Of a stretch of DNA of 64,000 nucleotides, positions 1 to 9,028 are shown piece after piece. Origin of the DNA: Rhizobiaceae bacterium (GTDB lineage Bacteria > Pseudomonadota > Alphaproteobacteria > Rhizobiales > Rhizobiaceae); assembly GCA_016742175.1 (NCBI GenBank), contig JACVCH010000002.1, positions 305,529 through 369,528 on the forward strand, written 5' to 3'. The position numbers and the translations under genes are program-made. A model generated the notes under the pieces. That model saw only the letters and a program-made list of their open reading frames with translations, did no database searches and was not told the origin of the DNA. Position 1 is the first letter of the stretch; each line of letters starts with the position of its first letter.

Positions 1-36
1 ATCTGCGAAGCCATTTTCCCTCCGCGCCAAAGAGAA

Positions 37-60
37 CGGGAGGCGGATTACCGCCTCCCG
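37..60 (-). terminator. Stem-loop after aapJ
   Basis: A perfect 10-bp stem (37-46 with 51-60) closes an ATTA loop. Read on the minus strand it lies 19 bases past the aapJ stop and is followed by TTCTCTTT, so it looks like an intrinsic terminator. In rhizobia aapJ is followed by the transporter permease genes aapQMP, which would lie outside the window. The hairpin could therefore be a partial terminator that sets a high binding-protein to permease ratio; that role is inference. Confidence 0.7.
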
Positions 61-78
61 ATGCCAGTCCGATTCCGC

Positions 79-1107
79 TTAGCGGATCGGCATCGCGTAT
101 TGCAGGCCACCGTCGCTCCACAGCGCGTTCAGGCCGCGGGCGATCGCAAGCGGGCTGCCGGCGCCGATGTTGCGGTCGAAGACTTCGCCGTAATTGCCGA
201 CTTCGCGGACGATGTTGGCGACCCAGGCATTGTCGAGGCCGAGGCCCTGGCCGATGGTCGATTCATCTTCCTGGCCGAGGATGCGGCGGATTTCCGGGTT
301 CTCCGAGTTCAGCATCTCGTCGATGTTTTCCGACGTGATTCCAAGCTCTTCGGCCTGGACCATCGCGAAGAGAGTCCACTTCACGATGTTGAACCACTGC
401 TCGTCGCCCTGGCGAACGGCAGGTCCGAGCGGCTCCTTGGAGATGATCTCCGGCAGGACGACGTGCTCGTCCGGGTTGGCGAGCGTCAGGCGAAGCGCGT
501 AGAGGCCCGAGGCGTCGGTCGTGTAGGCGTCGCAACGGCCGGCCTCATAGGCCGCGTTGGTCTCTTCGAAGCCCTGGAAGACAACCGGGTTGTATTCCAT
601 GTTGTTGGCCGCGAAATAGTCGGCGAGGTTGAGTTCGGTCGTGGTGCCCGACTGCACGCAGATCGCCGCGCCCGAAAGCTGCATGGCGGAGTTGATGTCC
701 GGCAGCTTGGTCGAGTTGATCATGAAGCCCTGGCCGTCATAGTAGTTCACGCCGGCAAAGCTCAGGCCGAGCGTGGTGTCGCGCGTCAACGTCCAGGTCG
801 TGTTGCGGGCGAGCAGGTCGATTTCGCCCGACTGCAGCGCGGTGAAGCGCTCGGTCGCGTTGGTCGGAGTGTACTGCACGGAATCGCCATCGCCGAAGAC
901 GGCAGCGGCAACGGCGCGGCACAGGTCGACGTCGAATCCGGTCCACTCGCCGGCGTCATCGGGGGCGGCGAAGCCGGCCAGGCCGGTGTGGACGCCGCAC
1001 TGGACGAAGCCCTTCGCCTTAACGTCGTCGAGCGTCGCAGCCGAAGCGGCCGTCGCACCGAGCGACAGCACGGCACCGCCGAGAATTCCCACCATAAACT
1101 TGTTCAT
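79..1107 (-). CDS. aapJ: General L-amino acid ABC transporter substrate-binding protein
   Basis: This is the periplasmic solute-binding protein of a polar amino-acid ABC importer, 342 residues, of the family 3 AapJ/BztA type. Residues 1-23 form a signal peptide ending in ATAASA, and the mature part begins ATLDDVKAKG followed by the family-like QCGVHTGLAGFAAPD. The chosen ATG at 1107 is preceded by GAGGG; an upstream in-frame extension of 43 residues lacks signal-peptide character and was rejected. The length of about 340 residues is longer than ordinary family 3 binding proteins and typical of AapJ. It is transcribed away from metC, the arrangement known in rhizobia. The permease and ATPase genes are presumably beyond the left edge. 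Confidence 0.93.
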   Translation of the reverse strand: MNKFMVGILGGAVLSLGATAASAATLDDVKAKGFVQCGVHTGLAGFAAPDDAGEWTGFDVDLCRAVAAAVFGDGDSVQYTPTNATERFTALQSGEIDLLARNTTWTLTRDTTLGLSFAGVNYYDGQGFMINSTKLPDINSAMQLSGAAICVQSGTTTELNLADYFAANNMEYNPVVFQGFEETNAAYEAGRCDAYTTDASGLYALRLTLANPDEHVVLPEIISKEPLGPAVRQGDEQWFNIVKWTLFAMVQAEELGITSENIDEMLNSENPEIRRILGQEDESTIGQGLGLDNAWVANIVREVGNYGEVFDRNIGAGSPLAIARGLNALWSDGGLQYAMPIR

Positions 1108-1443
1108 TGCCCACTTACCCTCTTGTTTTCGAAGCATGTTCCTTATGCCTCGTCTTGTTTTGTCTGGAAGCCGCTTGAGCGGCCACATGCGCCGTATCGA
1201 TGCCCGGCGCCGCCGGCCCCCTGCCCTGTCTCCCATTCACGGCGGCCATCGAAGGCCATAAATTTTGCTGGGTCAAGCCTGAAAGCACCAGTGGACCTAT
1301 CGGCCCGTCATCATTCGGCCATCTTCCCCGACGTCGCCTGGGGCGCATCGCCTGCCCAGCCGTTGGGCAGGTTCGCTGCGTTGCACCAATTCGTGCAGAC
1401 GCGTATTGATCGCGCCAAGACTTGAAATCAACGGTGGAAAAGC
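1108..1443. promoter_or_regulatory. Divergent intergenic region aapJ/metC with metC leader hairpins
   Basis: These 336 bases must hold the promoters of both aapJ and metC. I could not identify a convincing -35/-10 pair for either. Towards metC there are two consecutive hairpins. At 1351-1371 a perfect 8-bp stem (CCTGCCCA with TGGGCAGG) closes a 5-base loop. At 1382-1397 the arms TGCAC/GTGCA enclose 6 bases. Neither is followed by a T-run. The region lacks the conserved blocks of the SAM-II riboswitch that precedes metA or metC in some relatives. No protein-coding gene is supported here. Confidence 0.4.
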
Positions 1444-2610
1444 ATGAAGAACGACGTCAAGCGCCCCGGCATCAACACCCGCCTCGCCCATGGCGGAAAC
1501 GACCCCCGCGACTATTTCGGCTTCGTCAATCCGCCGGTCGTGCACGCCTCCACCGTGCTCTTTCCAGATGCCGCGACCATGGCGTCGCGCAACCAGAAAT
1601 ACACCTACGGCACCCGCGGCACGCCCACCTCGGACGCGCTCTGCCAGGCGATCGACGAACTCGAAGGCTCGGCCGGCACCATTCTCGTGCCCTCCGGCCT
1701 CGCCGCCGTCACGATCCCGCTCCTCGCCTTCCTGTCGGCCGGCGATCACGTGCTGATCGTCGATTCGATCTACAATCCGACGCGCCGCTTCGCCGATTCG
1801 ATGCTGAAGCGGCTCGGCGTCGAGGTCGAGTATTATGCGCCCCGGATCGGCACCGGCATCGCAAAATTGATGAAGCCGAACACGAAGGTCGTCTTCACCG
1901 AAGCGCCCGGCTCCAACACGTTCGAAATGCAGGACATTCCCGCGATCGCCGAGGCCGCCCATGCCGGCGGCGCGATCGTGATGATGGACAATACCTGGGC
2001 GACGCCGCTCTATTTCAAGCCGCTCGACCATGGCGTCGACATCTCGATCCATGCCGCGACGAAATATCCGGCCGGCCATTCGGACGTGCTCCTCGGCACG
2101 GTTTCGGCCAATGCGGATTGCTGGGACCAGCTCTGGGACACGTATCTCACGATGGGCGTCTGCTCGGCGCCGGACGACGTCTACCAGGTCCTGCGCGGCC
2201 TGCGCACCATGGGCGTGCGGCTCGAACGCCACCAGAACAGCGCGCTGGAGCTCGCCCGCTGGCTGGAGACCCGCGACGAGGTCGCGCAGGTGCTGCACCC
2301 CGCGCTCGAAAGCCATCCCGACCACGCGATCTGGAAGCGCGATTTTTCCGGCTCGTCCGGCATCTTCTCGATCGTCCTTTCCTCCGGCGGCGAGCGCGAG
2401 GCGCATGCTTTCCTCGATGCGCTGCGGCTCTTCGGCCTCGGCTATTCCTGGGGCGGCTACGAGAGCCTCGCCGTCCACGTCCACCTCGGCGACCGCACCG
2501 TTTCCAGGGTCGACTATCCCGGCCCCGTGCTGCGCCTCCAGATCGGGCTCGAGGACGTCGCCGACATCAGGGCCGACATTGAGGCCGGGCTCGACGCGCT
2601 CAAGCCTTGA
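1444..2610 (+). CDS. metC: Cystathionine beta-lyase
   Basis: This PLP-dependent enzyme of the Cys/Met metabolism family cleaves cystathionine to homocysteine, pyruvate and ammonia in methionine synthesis. The protein has 388 residues, normal for the family. The PLP-binding lysine is K207 in the motif ATKYPAGHSD, and the upstream MDNTWATP supplies the cofactor aspartate of the fold. The ATG at 1444 follows a GTGGAAA purine stretch. The coding frame is unbroken. MetC and other family members (MetB, MetZ) are hard to separate by sequence, but context next to aapJ matches rhizobial metC. Past the stop, a GC-rich 7-bp hairpin (2647-2669) without a T-run may end transcription before the tRNA. Confidence 0.9.
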   Translation: MKNDVKRPGINTRLAHGGNDPRDYFGFVNPPVVHASTVLFPDAATMASRNQKYTYGTRGTPTSDALCQAIDELEGSAGTILVPSGLAAVTIPLLAFLSAGDHVLIVDSIYNPTRRFADSMLKRLGVEVEYYAPRIGTGIAKLMKPNTKVVFTEAPGSNTFEMQDIPAIAEAAHAGGAIVMMDNTWATPLYFKPLDHGVDISIHAATKYPAGHSDVLLGTVSANADCWDQLWDTYLTMGVCSAPDDVYQVLRGLRTMGVRLERHQNSALELARWLETRDEVAQVLHPALESHPDHAIWKRDFSGSSGIFSIVLSSGGEREAHAFLDALRLFGLGYSWGGYESLAVHVHLGDRTVSRVDYPGPVLRLQIGLEDVADIRADIEAGLDALKP

Positions 2611-2687
2611 GAATCCGCTCCATTGTCGCATTTCCCCTTGCGAACGGCCTGCCGACCCACTAGGCAGGCTGCGTCCGCAGTGACCGT

Positions 2688-2764
<77 letters not shown>

Positions 2765-2788
2765 CGCGGCCCGAACGGAGTATGATCG

Positions 2789-3094
2789 ATGTCCGCACGT
2801 ATCTTCAGCCCCGCCAAGACGGCCATGCAGTCCGGCAAGGCCAAGACCGGCTTCTGGGTGCTCGAATTCGACCCCGAGCAGCCGCGCAAGATCGATCCCC
2901 TGATGGGCTACACCTCGTCGGGCGACATGAAGAGCCAGATCCGCCTCACCTTCGAGACGAAGGAAGAGGCCGTCGCCTATGCCGAGCGCAACAACATCGC
3001 CTTCCGCGTACAGGAACCGAAGGACGCGCGGCGCCGGCAGATTTCCTACGCCGAGAATTTTCGCTACGATCGCAAGATCCCCTGGACGCACTGA
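2789..3094 (+). CDS. NDUFS4-like ETC complex I accessory subunit
   Basis: A 101-residue protein of the 'ETC complex I subunit conserved region' family, the bacterial counterpart of mitochondrial NDUFS4 (18 kDa). In alphaproteobacteria such homologues are accessory subunits on the peripheral arm of NADH:ubiquinone oxidoreductase, on the cytoplasmic side. Visible family features are the N-terminal ARIFSPAKTAMQSGKA, the central WVLEFDP and the C-terminal YAENFRYDRKIPWTH. It has no signal peptide or membrane segment. The gene sits between two tRNA genes, 24 bases after tRNA-Pro and 16 before tRNA-Arg, and may share a transcript with them. The main nuo operon is not in the window. Confidence 0.88.
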   Translation: MSARIFSPAKTAMQSGKAKTGFWVLEFDPEQPRKIDPLMGYTSSGDMKSQIRLTFETKEEAVAYAERNNIAFRVQEPKDARRRQISYAENFRYDRKIPWTH

Positions 3095-3110
3095 CCCTTC
3101 CGCTCTCTCA

Positions 3111-3187
3111 GGTCCCGTAGCTCAGTTGGATAGAGCACCGGCCTTCTAAGCCGATGGTCGCAGGTTCGAATCCTGCCGGGATCGCCA
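3111..3187 (+). tRNA. tRNA-Arg (anticodon TCT)
   Basis: A 77-nt cloverleaf with acceptor GGTCCCG/CGGGATC (one G-T pair), D arm with AGCTCAGTTGGATAGAGC, anticodon loop CTTCTAA (TCT) on a stem whose outermost pair is a C-A mismatch, T arm GCAGG-TTCGAAT-CCTGC, and encoded CCA at 3185-3187. It reads AGA and AGG. Confidence 0.95.
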
Positions 3188-3189
3188 AA

Positions 3190-3399
3190 TCACCTCTGCA
3201 AAGGCTGGCGCGCGAGCGTCTTCAGTTCGTCCTCGTCGTCGATGCCGGCCAGATAATAGCCGAGGATGCGCGAGGCGCGGGCTTCGCGTTCGGTCTCGTT
3301 CTCGCCGGCCCGCTTGGTCGCCTCGAACACGCGGGCCAAGAGCGCCAGTTCGGCCGGGGAGATGATCCCCGCTTCTTCCGCCTTGCGATGCAGCGGCAT
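3190..3399 (-). CDS. Small hypothetical protein
   Basis: A 69-residue, charged, soluble protein with no signal peptide or membrane segment and no family that I recognise. The ATG at 3399 is preferred because GGAGG lies 5 bases upstream; a GTG at 3423 would add eight residues. The middle reads EEAGIISPAELALLARVFEATKRAG split by charged helices, so it is probably all alpha-helical. It lies just downstream of the kinase at 3457 on the same strand and could be co-transcribed. Its stop is 2 bases from the 3' end of tRNA-Arg on the opposite strand. Confidence 0.6.
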   Translation of the reverse strand: MPLHRKAEEAGIISPAELALLARVFEATKRAGENETEREARASRILGYYLAGIDDEDELKTLARQPLQR

Positions 3400-3456
3400 G
3401 GCCCCCTCCATGATGACGTTCACAGAGTAGTCGAAAATCGCCGATACGCAACAGGA

Positions 3457-4845
3457 TCAGTTGCTTAGACGTTCCGCCGGCGCGACCAGACGCCACTGCA
3501 GCCCGGCCGTCGCGTAGTCGAGATCGACCTTGCCCGAAAAGGCCAGCGCCAGATGCGAAAAGAGCATCGTCTGGCCGAACCCCTTGCGGTCGGGCTCGGA
3601 GACGGGCGGGCCGCCTTCCTCGCGCCATTCCAGCTCGAATTGCGGGCCGTCGGGGGCTTGTTCGCGCCGCCAGTTGATGTGGACCCTGCCGGTCTCGTTC
3701 GACAGCGCGCCGTATTTGAGGCTGTTGGTCGCCAGCTCGTGCAGCGCCATGCCGAGCGTCTGCGCGTTGCCGGGGCTGAGTTCCTCGGCCGGCCCGTCGA
3801 CGAGGATACGCGTGCCGAGCATGCCGCCGACATGCTGGAGCTGTGCGCGCGTCAGCGCGGCGAGCGAAACGCGGCGCCAGCTCGCCTCGACGAGCAGGTC
3901 ATTGCTCGCCGCCAGGCTCGACAGGCGCTGCGAGAACGTCTCCATGAAGCGCTCCGGGCCGGTCTGGCGCGCGGTCTGCGCCGCGACGGCGCGCACCACC
4001 GAGAGCAGATTCTTGGTGCGGTGATTGAGTTCGCCCATCAGGACGCGCACCTGTTCCTCCCAGCGCTTGCGGGCGGTGATGTCGCGTACGAAGGCGGTGA
4101 AGATCGGCGGCTCCGTGTCGGCGATCCGCACGATGGCGATCTCGGCGGGAAACTCCGTCCCGTCGGCGCGGAGCGCGGGCAGTTCGAGGCGCCGGCCGAG
4201 CACCTTCGACACGCCGGTCTCGAGATAGGACTTCATGCCCGCCCCATGTGCGCCGCGCATGTTTTCGGGGACGATCAGACCGTCCATGGCCTGGCCCAGC
4301 ACCGCCTCGCGCTCATGGCCGAAAATCCGCTCGGCCGCCTCGTTGAACTCGATGAAGCGGCCGCGATGGTCGACGGTGACGATGGCGTCGAGCGCCGCGT
4401 CGAGAATGGCGTTCTTCAGCTTGCCGCTGTCGGCGGCCTCGTGCCGGGCGTCGAGCACGTCGGTGATGTCGACATTGGTGCCGTACATGCCGAGGAAGGC
4501 GCCCTCGGGACCCGCAAAACGCGGCCGCGCCTCGGTGCGCATCACGCGGTATTCGCCGTCGGCGCGCCGATAGCGCGCCTCCACGGTAAATGCCGTCCGG
4601 TTCGTCATGCCGGTGACGAAGGGTTCGCGCAGCTTCTCGACGTCGTCCGGATGCAGCGTGGCGTTCCAGTCGAAGCCGGCAAGATTGTCACCGACGCCCC
4701 AGAATTCGCGCATCGCGCGGTTGAGATAGGTGCACTTGCCTTCGGCATCGCCCGCCCACAGCATGGCGGGCGCGTTTTCGGCAAGGTCTTCCAGAAGCGA
4801 GGAAGCGTCGGGACCAGGTCGGCTCGGCAGGCTATCGGCGTCCAT
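3457..4845 (-). CDS. PAS-PAS HWE-family sensor histidine kinase
   Basis: A soluble two-component kinase of 462 residues. Two PAS/PAC units cover roughly residues 15-130 and 140-265. The C-terminal transmitter is of the HWE type: the phospho-acceptor His lies near residue 275 in ELNHRTKNLL, the N box is LHELATNSLKYGALS, and WRE follows in the ATP-binding lobe (LEWREEGGP), all marks of that family. There is no membrane segment, so the stimulus is cytoplasmic (light, redox or a small molecule); no flavin-binding Cys motif of LOV type was seen. The ATG at 4845 was chosen over a TTG two codons earlier. There is no response-regulator gene beside it, so it is an orphan kinase here. Confidence 0.88.
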   Translation of the reverse strand: MDADSLPSRPGPDASSLLEDLAENAPAMLWAGDAEGKCTYLNRAMREFWGVGDNLAGFDWNATLHPDDVEKLREPFVTGMTNRTAFTVEARYRRADGEYRVMRTEARPRFAGPEGAFLGMYGTNVDITDVLDARHEAADSGKLKNAILDAALDAIVTVDHRGRFIEFNEAAERIFGHEREAVLGQAMDGLIVPENMRGAHGAGMKSYLETGVSKVLGRRLELPALRADGTEFPAEIAIVRIADTEPPIFTAFVRDITARKRWEEQVRVLMGELNHRTKNLLSVVRAVAAQTARQTGPERFMETFSQRLSSLAASNDLLVEASWRRVSLAALTRAQLQHVGGMLGTRILVDGPAEELSPGNAQTLGMALHELATNSLKYGALSNETGRVHINWRREQAPDGPQFELEWREEGGPPVSEPDRKGFGQTMLFSHLALAFSGKVDLDYATAGLQWRLVAPAERLSN

Positions 4846-4917
4846 CCGCAATCACATTCCCGTTATCGTCCCTTCCCGGTCGATAGCATCGGCGCGCGGG
4901 CGGCGAAAGCGCAAATG

Positions 4918-5595
4918 TCAGCGGTCGCCAAGGACTTCGGCGGCAAGCGCCCGCGTGATGCGCGTCTTGCGCGCCAGCGCCGCCGCATCGAGCCGCTCGA
5001 CGAGCGCGTTTGCGCTTTCGAGCGAGCGTTCCATGCGCTTGACGACGTATTGAATGACGGCCGGGTCGACCTCGACCTGGCGGTCGGCGAAAAGCTTGGT
5101 CAAAACGCCTGCGAGCAGCATGTCGTCCGGCGCGCCGATCTCGACGACCGCGGCCGCCCGCAGGCGCGAGACGAGGTCCGGCAGTTCGATCGGCCAGGCG
5201 GCCGGGCGCGCCGCAGCCGTCAACAGCAGATGCGTTCCGGACGCGCGCACCGCGTTGATAAGATGGAAGAGGCCGGTCTCGTCGATCGGCGCGCGATCGG
5301 CATCGTCGACGAGGATCGGCCCGCGCTCGGCCCAGTCCAGCGCCTCCGCGCCAATCCCCGAAATCGAGAGCGAGGCGGCGCCCGTCATCTCCTGCCAGGC
5401 TGCGGCCAGATGCGTCTTTCCGGCTCCGCGCGGGCCGACGATCGCCACGACCGGCGCCGGCCAGTCGGGATAGGCGTCGATGAGGTGCAGGGCGGGTACG
5501 ATGGACGCGCCCGGCACGAGATCGTCGCGGCTCGTGGCCGGCCGATGCGCGAGATCGAGCGGTATCTGCTGCGGTCGCCGCGGCGCAAGCGTCAC
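4918..5595 (-). CDS. hdaA: DnaA-related regulator HdaA
   Basis: This is a short AAA+ protein related to the ATPase core of DnaA. With the sliding clamp it promotes ATP hydrolysis on DnaA (regulatory inactivation) and so limits re-initiation of replication. With the GTG start at 5595 it has 225 residues and begins with a clamp-binding motif, QQIPLDL at residues 9-15, as expected for Hda. A Walker A motif, GPRGAGKT, is at residues 54-61, and ILVDDAD follows as Walker B. The GTG lies 4 bases past the stop of the upstream permease gene, so translation is probably coupled. The longer frame to 5667 would overlap the permease and was rejected. Confidence 0.88.
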   Translation of the reverse strand: MTLAPRRPQQIPLDLAHRPATSRDDLVPGASIVPALHLIDAYPDWPAPVVAIVGPRGAGKTHLAAAWQEMTGAASLSISGIGAEALDWAERGPILVDDADRAPIDETGLFHLINAVRASGTHLLLTAAARPAAWPIELPDLVSRLRAAAVVEIGAPDDMLLAGVLTKLFADRQVEVDPAVIQYVVKRMERSLESANALVERLDAAALARKTRITRALAAEVLGDR

Positions 5596-5599
5596 CGGA

Positions 5600-6745
5600 T
5601 CAGCCCCGGTCGAGCGGCTTCTGTCCGCCGCTATAGAGCGGAGAGGCCTCGTAGCGACCGATCGCAAAGCGCACCAGGACGGCCACGGCGGCCGCCGCCG
5701 GCACTGCGATCAGCAGCCCGACGAAGCCGAACAAATAGCCGAAGGCGAAGAGCGCGAACATCAGCCAGACCGGGTGAAGTCCGACGCTCTTGCCGACGAG
5801 ATTGGGCTGCAGGATGTTGCCCTCGATGAACTGGCCGCCGAAGAAGATCGCCGCCACCAACAACACCATGTGCCATTCGGGCCAGAACTGCACGAAGGCG
5901 ACGCCGACCGAGAGCACGAGGCCGACCATCGACCCGACATAGGGAATGAAGGAGATGAGGCCCGCAAACATTCCGATCAGCAGGCCGAAATTGAGGCCGA
6001 CCACGGTCAGGCCGATCGCGTACATCGTTCCGAGGATGAGGCAGAGCGTGCCCTGCCCGCGCACGAAGCCGGCCACAGACGCGTCGATGTCGCGCGCGAT
6101 CTGGCGCACCGTCTCGACATTGTTGCGCGGCACGAGCTGGTCGATGCGCGCGACCATCTTGTCCCAGTCGAGAAGCATGTAGAAGGCGACGACGGGGGTC
6201 ACGACCAGAAGTCCGACGATGTCGACCAGCGCCTGTCCGCCGCTCCAGATCGAGGCGAGCAGGGTCGCCACCATGCCCGAGCCTTCGGAGAAGATCGAGC
6301 TGATCCCCTCCTCCAGCCCGCCCGGCTCCATGCCGATGCGCGTCGACAGCCACTCGAAGTCGAGCGAGGTGACGAGCGACTGCAGCCGCGCGAGATAGTC
6401 CGGCACGCGCTCGATGAAGCCGGCGAGTTGGTTGGCGAGGATCGGAACGAGGACGGCAAGCCCGACGACCAGCAGGAGCACGAAGGAAATCAGGATCAGC
6501 ACCGTCGCCCAGATCCGCGACAGGCCGCGCCGCTCCAGCCAGTCGGCGACAGGATCGAGGAAATAGGCGAGGATCATGCCCGCGAAGAAGGGCAGCAGGA
6601 CCGACGAGAAGACATAGAGGAAGACGACGAAGACGACCGCCGCCATCAGCCAGAACATGGCCTGCCGGCGCAGCGACATGCGCGGCTGCGTCGTTGCGGG
6701 CGTCGTGGCAGGCGTGGGCTTTTGCGTCGTCATGCGCTTCGTCAT
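5600..6745 (-). CDS. AI-2E family transporter (PerM-like permease)
   Basis: A polytopic inner-membrane protein of 381 residues in the AI-2E/PerM superfamily, whose substrates are mostly unknown. Hydrophobic segments are clustered as pairs: two near residues 25-65, one near 75-100, then a long soluble stretch (about 110-170), and further segments to the C terminus, with the family-typical [10 protein letters not shown] region. The ATG at 6745 was chosen; a later ATG at 6733 is possible. The gene is directly upstream of hdaA, an arrangement common in Rhizobiales, and divergent from purM. Nothing in the sequence supports a specific substrate. Confidence 0.83.
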   Translation of the reverse strand: MTKRMTTQKPTPATTPATTQPRMSLRRQAMFWLMAAVVFVVFLYVFSSVLLPFFAGMILAYFLDPVADWLERRGLSRIWATVLILISFVLLLVVGLAVLVPILANQLAGFIERVPDYLARLQSLVTSLDFEWLSTRIGMEPGGLEEGISSIFSEGSGMVATLLASIWSGGQALVDIVGLLVVTPVVAFYMLLDWDKMVARIDQLVPRNNVETVRQIARDIDASVAGFVRGQGTLCLILGTMYAIGLTVVGLNFGLLIGMFAGLISFIPYVGSMVGLVLSVGVAFVQFWPEWHMVLLVAAIFFGGQFIEGNILQPNLVGKSVGLHPVWLMFALFAFGYLFGFVGLLIAVPAAAAVAVLVRFAIGRYEASPLYSGGQKPLDRG

Positions 6746-6927
6746 CCGCTGTTCGGGCAGGCTCACGACATAGGCGCGCGCGGTTGCGGTGGTCAAGTGG
6801 CCGGGCCGTGCGCCTTCGCCTTGCGGGAGGGGCGTGCTTCGTGCCAAGAGCGGGCACGGACATACGAAATTTGGTCGGCCTTCGACGAACGGAGTTCGCG
6901 CGGCCGGTCCGGAGCGGAGCTTCGCAG

Positions 6928-7992
6928 ATGAGCGACCAGAAGAACGGGCTCACCTATGCGCAGGCAGGCGTCGACATCGATGCCGGCAATGCGCTGGTCG
7001 AGAAGATCAAGCCGATGGTGCGCTCGACGCGGCGGCCGGGCGCGGATGGCGAGATCGGCGGCTTCGGCGGCCTGTTCGACCTGAAGGCGGCCGGCTTCAC
7101 CGATCCGGTCCTCGTCGCCGCCAATGACGGCGTCGGCACCAAGCTCAAAGTCGCCATCGACGCCGGCATCCACGACACGGTCGGCATCGACCTCGTCGCC
7201 ATGTGCGTCAACGACCTCGTCGTTCAAGGCGCCGAACCGCTCTTCTTCCTCGACTATTTCGCGACCGGCAAGCTCGATCCCGATGAAGGCGCGGCCATCG
7301 TCTCGGGCATCGCAGAAGGCTGCCGGCAGGCCGGCTGCGCGCTGATCGGCGGCGAGACGGCCGAAATGCCGGGCATGTATCGCGACGGCGACTACGATCT
7401 CGCCGGCTTCGCCGTCGGCGCTGCCGAACGCGGCCAATTGCTGCCGACCGACGACATCGTGGAAGGCGACGTCATTCTCGGCCTCGCCTCCTCGGGCGTC
7501 CATTCCAACGGCTATTCGCTGGTGCGCAAGATCGTCGAGCGTTCCGGCCTCGACTGGGATGCGAAAGCGCCGTTCGACAGGAGCCGCACGCTCGGCGAGG
7601 CGCTGCTGGAGCCGACGCGCATCTACGTCAAGCCGATCCTCGCCGCGATCCGCTCCACCCACGGCATCAAGGCGCTCGCCCACATCACCGGCGGCGGCTT
7701 TCCCGAAAACATCCCGCGCGTCCTGCCGAAGGATTTCGCCGCCGAGCTCGACCTCGACGCAATCGACGTTCCGCCCGTCTTTTCCTGGCTCGCCAAGACC
7801 GGCGGCGTCGCGCCCATTGAGATGAAGCGCACCTTCAACTGCGGTGTCGGCATGATCCTCGTCGTCGCCTCCGGACAGGCCGCGCAGGTCGCCGCCGTCC
7901 TCCAGAAGGAAGGCGAACACGTCATGACCATCGGCCGCATCGTGCCCCGGCGCGAGACCGGCGTCGTCTATCGCGGACATCTCGACCTATGA
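6928..7992 (+). CDS. purM: Phosphoribosylformylglycinamidine cyclo-ligase
   Basis: AIR synthetase, the fifth step of de novo purine synthesis (FGAM + ATP to AIR). The protein has 354 residues. Visible family motifs are [50 protein letters not shown] (read in parts) and [12 protein letters not shown], all from the ATP-binding purM fold. The ATG at 6928 is preceded by GGAGCGGAG; the longer upstream frame has no family character. The gene overlaps purN by 4 bases (ATGA), so the two are translationally coupled. Confidence 0.96.
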   Translation: MSDQKNGLTYAQAGVDIDAGNALVEKIKPMVRSTRRPGADGEIGGFGGLFDLKAAGFTDPVLVAANDGVGTKLKVAIDAGIHDTVGIDLVAMCVNDLVVQGAEPLFFLDYFATGKLDPDEGAAIVSGIAEGCRQAGCALIGGETAEMPGMYRDGDYDLAGFAVGAAERGQLLPTDDIVEGDVILGLASSGVHSNGYSLVRKIVERSGLDWDAKAPFDRSRTLGEALLEPTRIYVKPILAAIRSTHGIKALAHITGGGFPENIPRVLPKDFAAELDLDAIDVPPVFSWLAKTGGVAPIEMKRTFNCGVGMILVVASGQAAQVAAVLQKEGEHVMTIGRIVPRRETGVVYRGHLDL

Positions 7993-8699
7993 GCATCACG
8001 AAGAAGCGCGTCGCCGTCCTCATCTCAGGGCGCGGCTCGAACATGAAGACGCTGGCGGAAGCCGCCGCCGGCCCCCGCGCGACCTACGAGATCGTCGGCG
8101 TCATCTCCGACAAGCCGGAGGCGACCGGCCTCAACCACGCCGCCGCCCTCGACATCGAGGCGCGCGCGATCCCGCGCAAGGAGTTCGCCGACAAGGCGGC
8201 GCACGAAGCTGCCATCGACGCCCAGCTCAAGCGCTGGAACGTCGAACTCGTCGCGCTCGCGGGCTACATGCGCCTGCTGTCGGCCGATTTCGTCGAGGCC
8301 TGGAAAGGCCGGATGGTCAACATCCACCCCTCCCTCCTGCCCCTCTTCAAGGGGCTCGACACGCACAAGCGCGCCCTCGACGGCGGCCTTCGCATCCATG
8401 GCTGCACGGTCCACTTCGTCACCGCCGAAATGGATGGCGGGCCGATCATCGCGCAGGCGGCCGTTCCCGTCTCGCCCGACGACAACGAGGACAGCCTGAC
8501 GCGCCGCGTGCTCGCTGCCGAGCACCAGCTCTATCCGATGGCCCTCGACCTCGTCGCCACCGGCCGCGCCCAACTCGTCGGCAACCGCGTCGCCTTCGAC
8601 CATCTCGGCGCCTCGAGCGGACGCGAACGCATCCTCTCGCCCTCCACCGGCCACGACGGCGAAGCCGACCTCGAATCGCTGGCGCGCTTCACGCCTTAG
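7989..8699 (+). CDS. purN: Phosphoribosylglycinamide formyltransferase
   Basis: GAR transformylase, which transfers the formyl group of 10-formyl-THF to GAR, the third step of purine synthesis. The start matches the GRGSN phosphate-binding loop at residues 14-18. The catalytic residues are N111 and H113 in NIHPSLLP and the Asp of AEMDGGPII near residue 149. At 236 residues it is about 20 longer than E. coli PurN, with a C-terminal tail rich in Ser, Gly and charged residues that has no recognised role. It overlaps purM by 4 bases. Confidence 0.95.
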   Translation: MSITKKRVAVLISGRGSNMKTLAEAAAGPRATYEIVGVISDKPEATGLNHAAALDIEARAIPRKEFADKAAHEAAIDAQLKRWNVELVALAGYMRLLSADFVEAWKGRMVNIHPSLLPLFKGLDTHKRALDGGLRIHGCTVHFVTAEMDGGPIIAQAAVPVSPDDNEDSLTRRVLAAEHQLYPMALDLVATGRAQLVGNRVAFDHLGASSGRERILSPSTGHDGEADLESLARFTP

Positions 8700-8706
8700 G
8701 ACATTT

Positions 8707-8751
8707 GCGCTTCATTGGCGTTGGTGGCATTATTTACCACCATTGGAGCGC
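8707..8751. promoter_or_regulatory. Candidate ParD operator
   Basis: Between purN and parD there are two overlapping inverted repeats. The inner one is TGGTGG (8722-8727) with CCACCA (8737-8742), perfect, with a 9-base AT-rich spacer. The outer one pairs 8707-8718 with 8740-8751 at 10 of 12 positions. They end 5 bases before the parD ATG. ParD antitoxins usually repress their own operon through such palindromes, so autoregulation is a reasonable inference. Confidence 0.45.
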
Positions 8752-8755
8752 TTGA

Positions 8756-9028
8756 ATGAGCAACGTCGAGAAAGTCAGCATCTCGCTATCGCCCGATCTG
8801 GCGACTGCCGTCCGCGATGCCGTCGAGGGCGGTGAATATGGGTCGGCCAGCGAGGTGGTCCGCGAAGCCCTGCGCGAATGGAAACTGCGCCAACCGCTTC
8901 GCCGCCAGGAAGTCGGGCGCCTTCGCGCTGCCTGGCAGGAGGGTGTGGCGAGCGGCCCTTCGGCGCCACTCGACATCGAAGCGATCAAGCGTGACGCCCA
9001 AGCCCGTCTGAAGTCACCGTCTGATTGA
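8756..9028 (+). CDS. parD: ParD-family type II antitoxin
   Basis: A 90-residue antitoxin. The N-terminal ribbon-helix-helix region is KVSISLSPDLATAVRDAV, with the family signature YGSASEVVREALREW at about residues 28-42. The C-terminal half is acidic to mixed charge and would wrap the toxin. It should neutralise ParE and repress the operon by binding the palindromes just upstream. Its stop overlaps the toxin ATG by one base (TGATG), as usual in these operons, so the antitoxin is made first. Confidence 0.88.
   Translation: MSNVEKVSISLSPDLATAVRDAVEGGEYGSASEVVREALREWKLRQPLRRQEVGRLRAAWQEGVASGPSAPLDIEAIKRDAQARLKSPSD

Noticed and set aside
1237..1443. SAM-II riboswitch before metC
   Set aside because: The conserved blocks of that riboswitch were looked for and not found, although two other hairpins exist.
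3553..5829. 758-codon plus-strand frame opposite the kinase and hdaA
   Set aside because: It is a shadow of the minus-strand genes, rich in Arg, Ala, His and Gly as expected for antisense translation.
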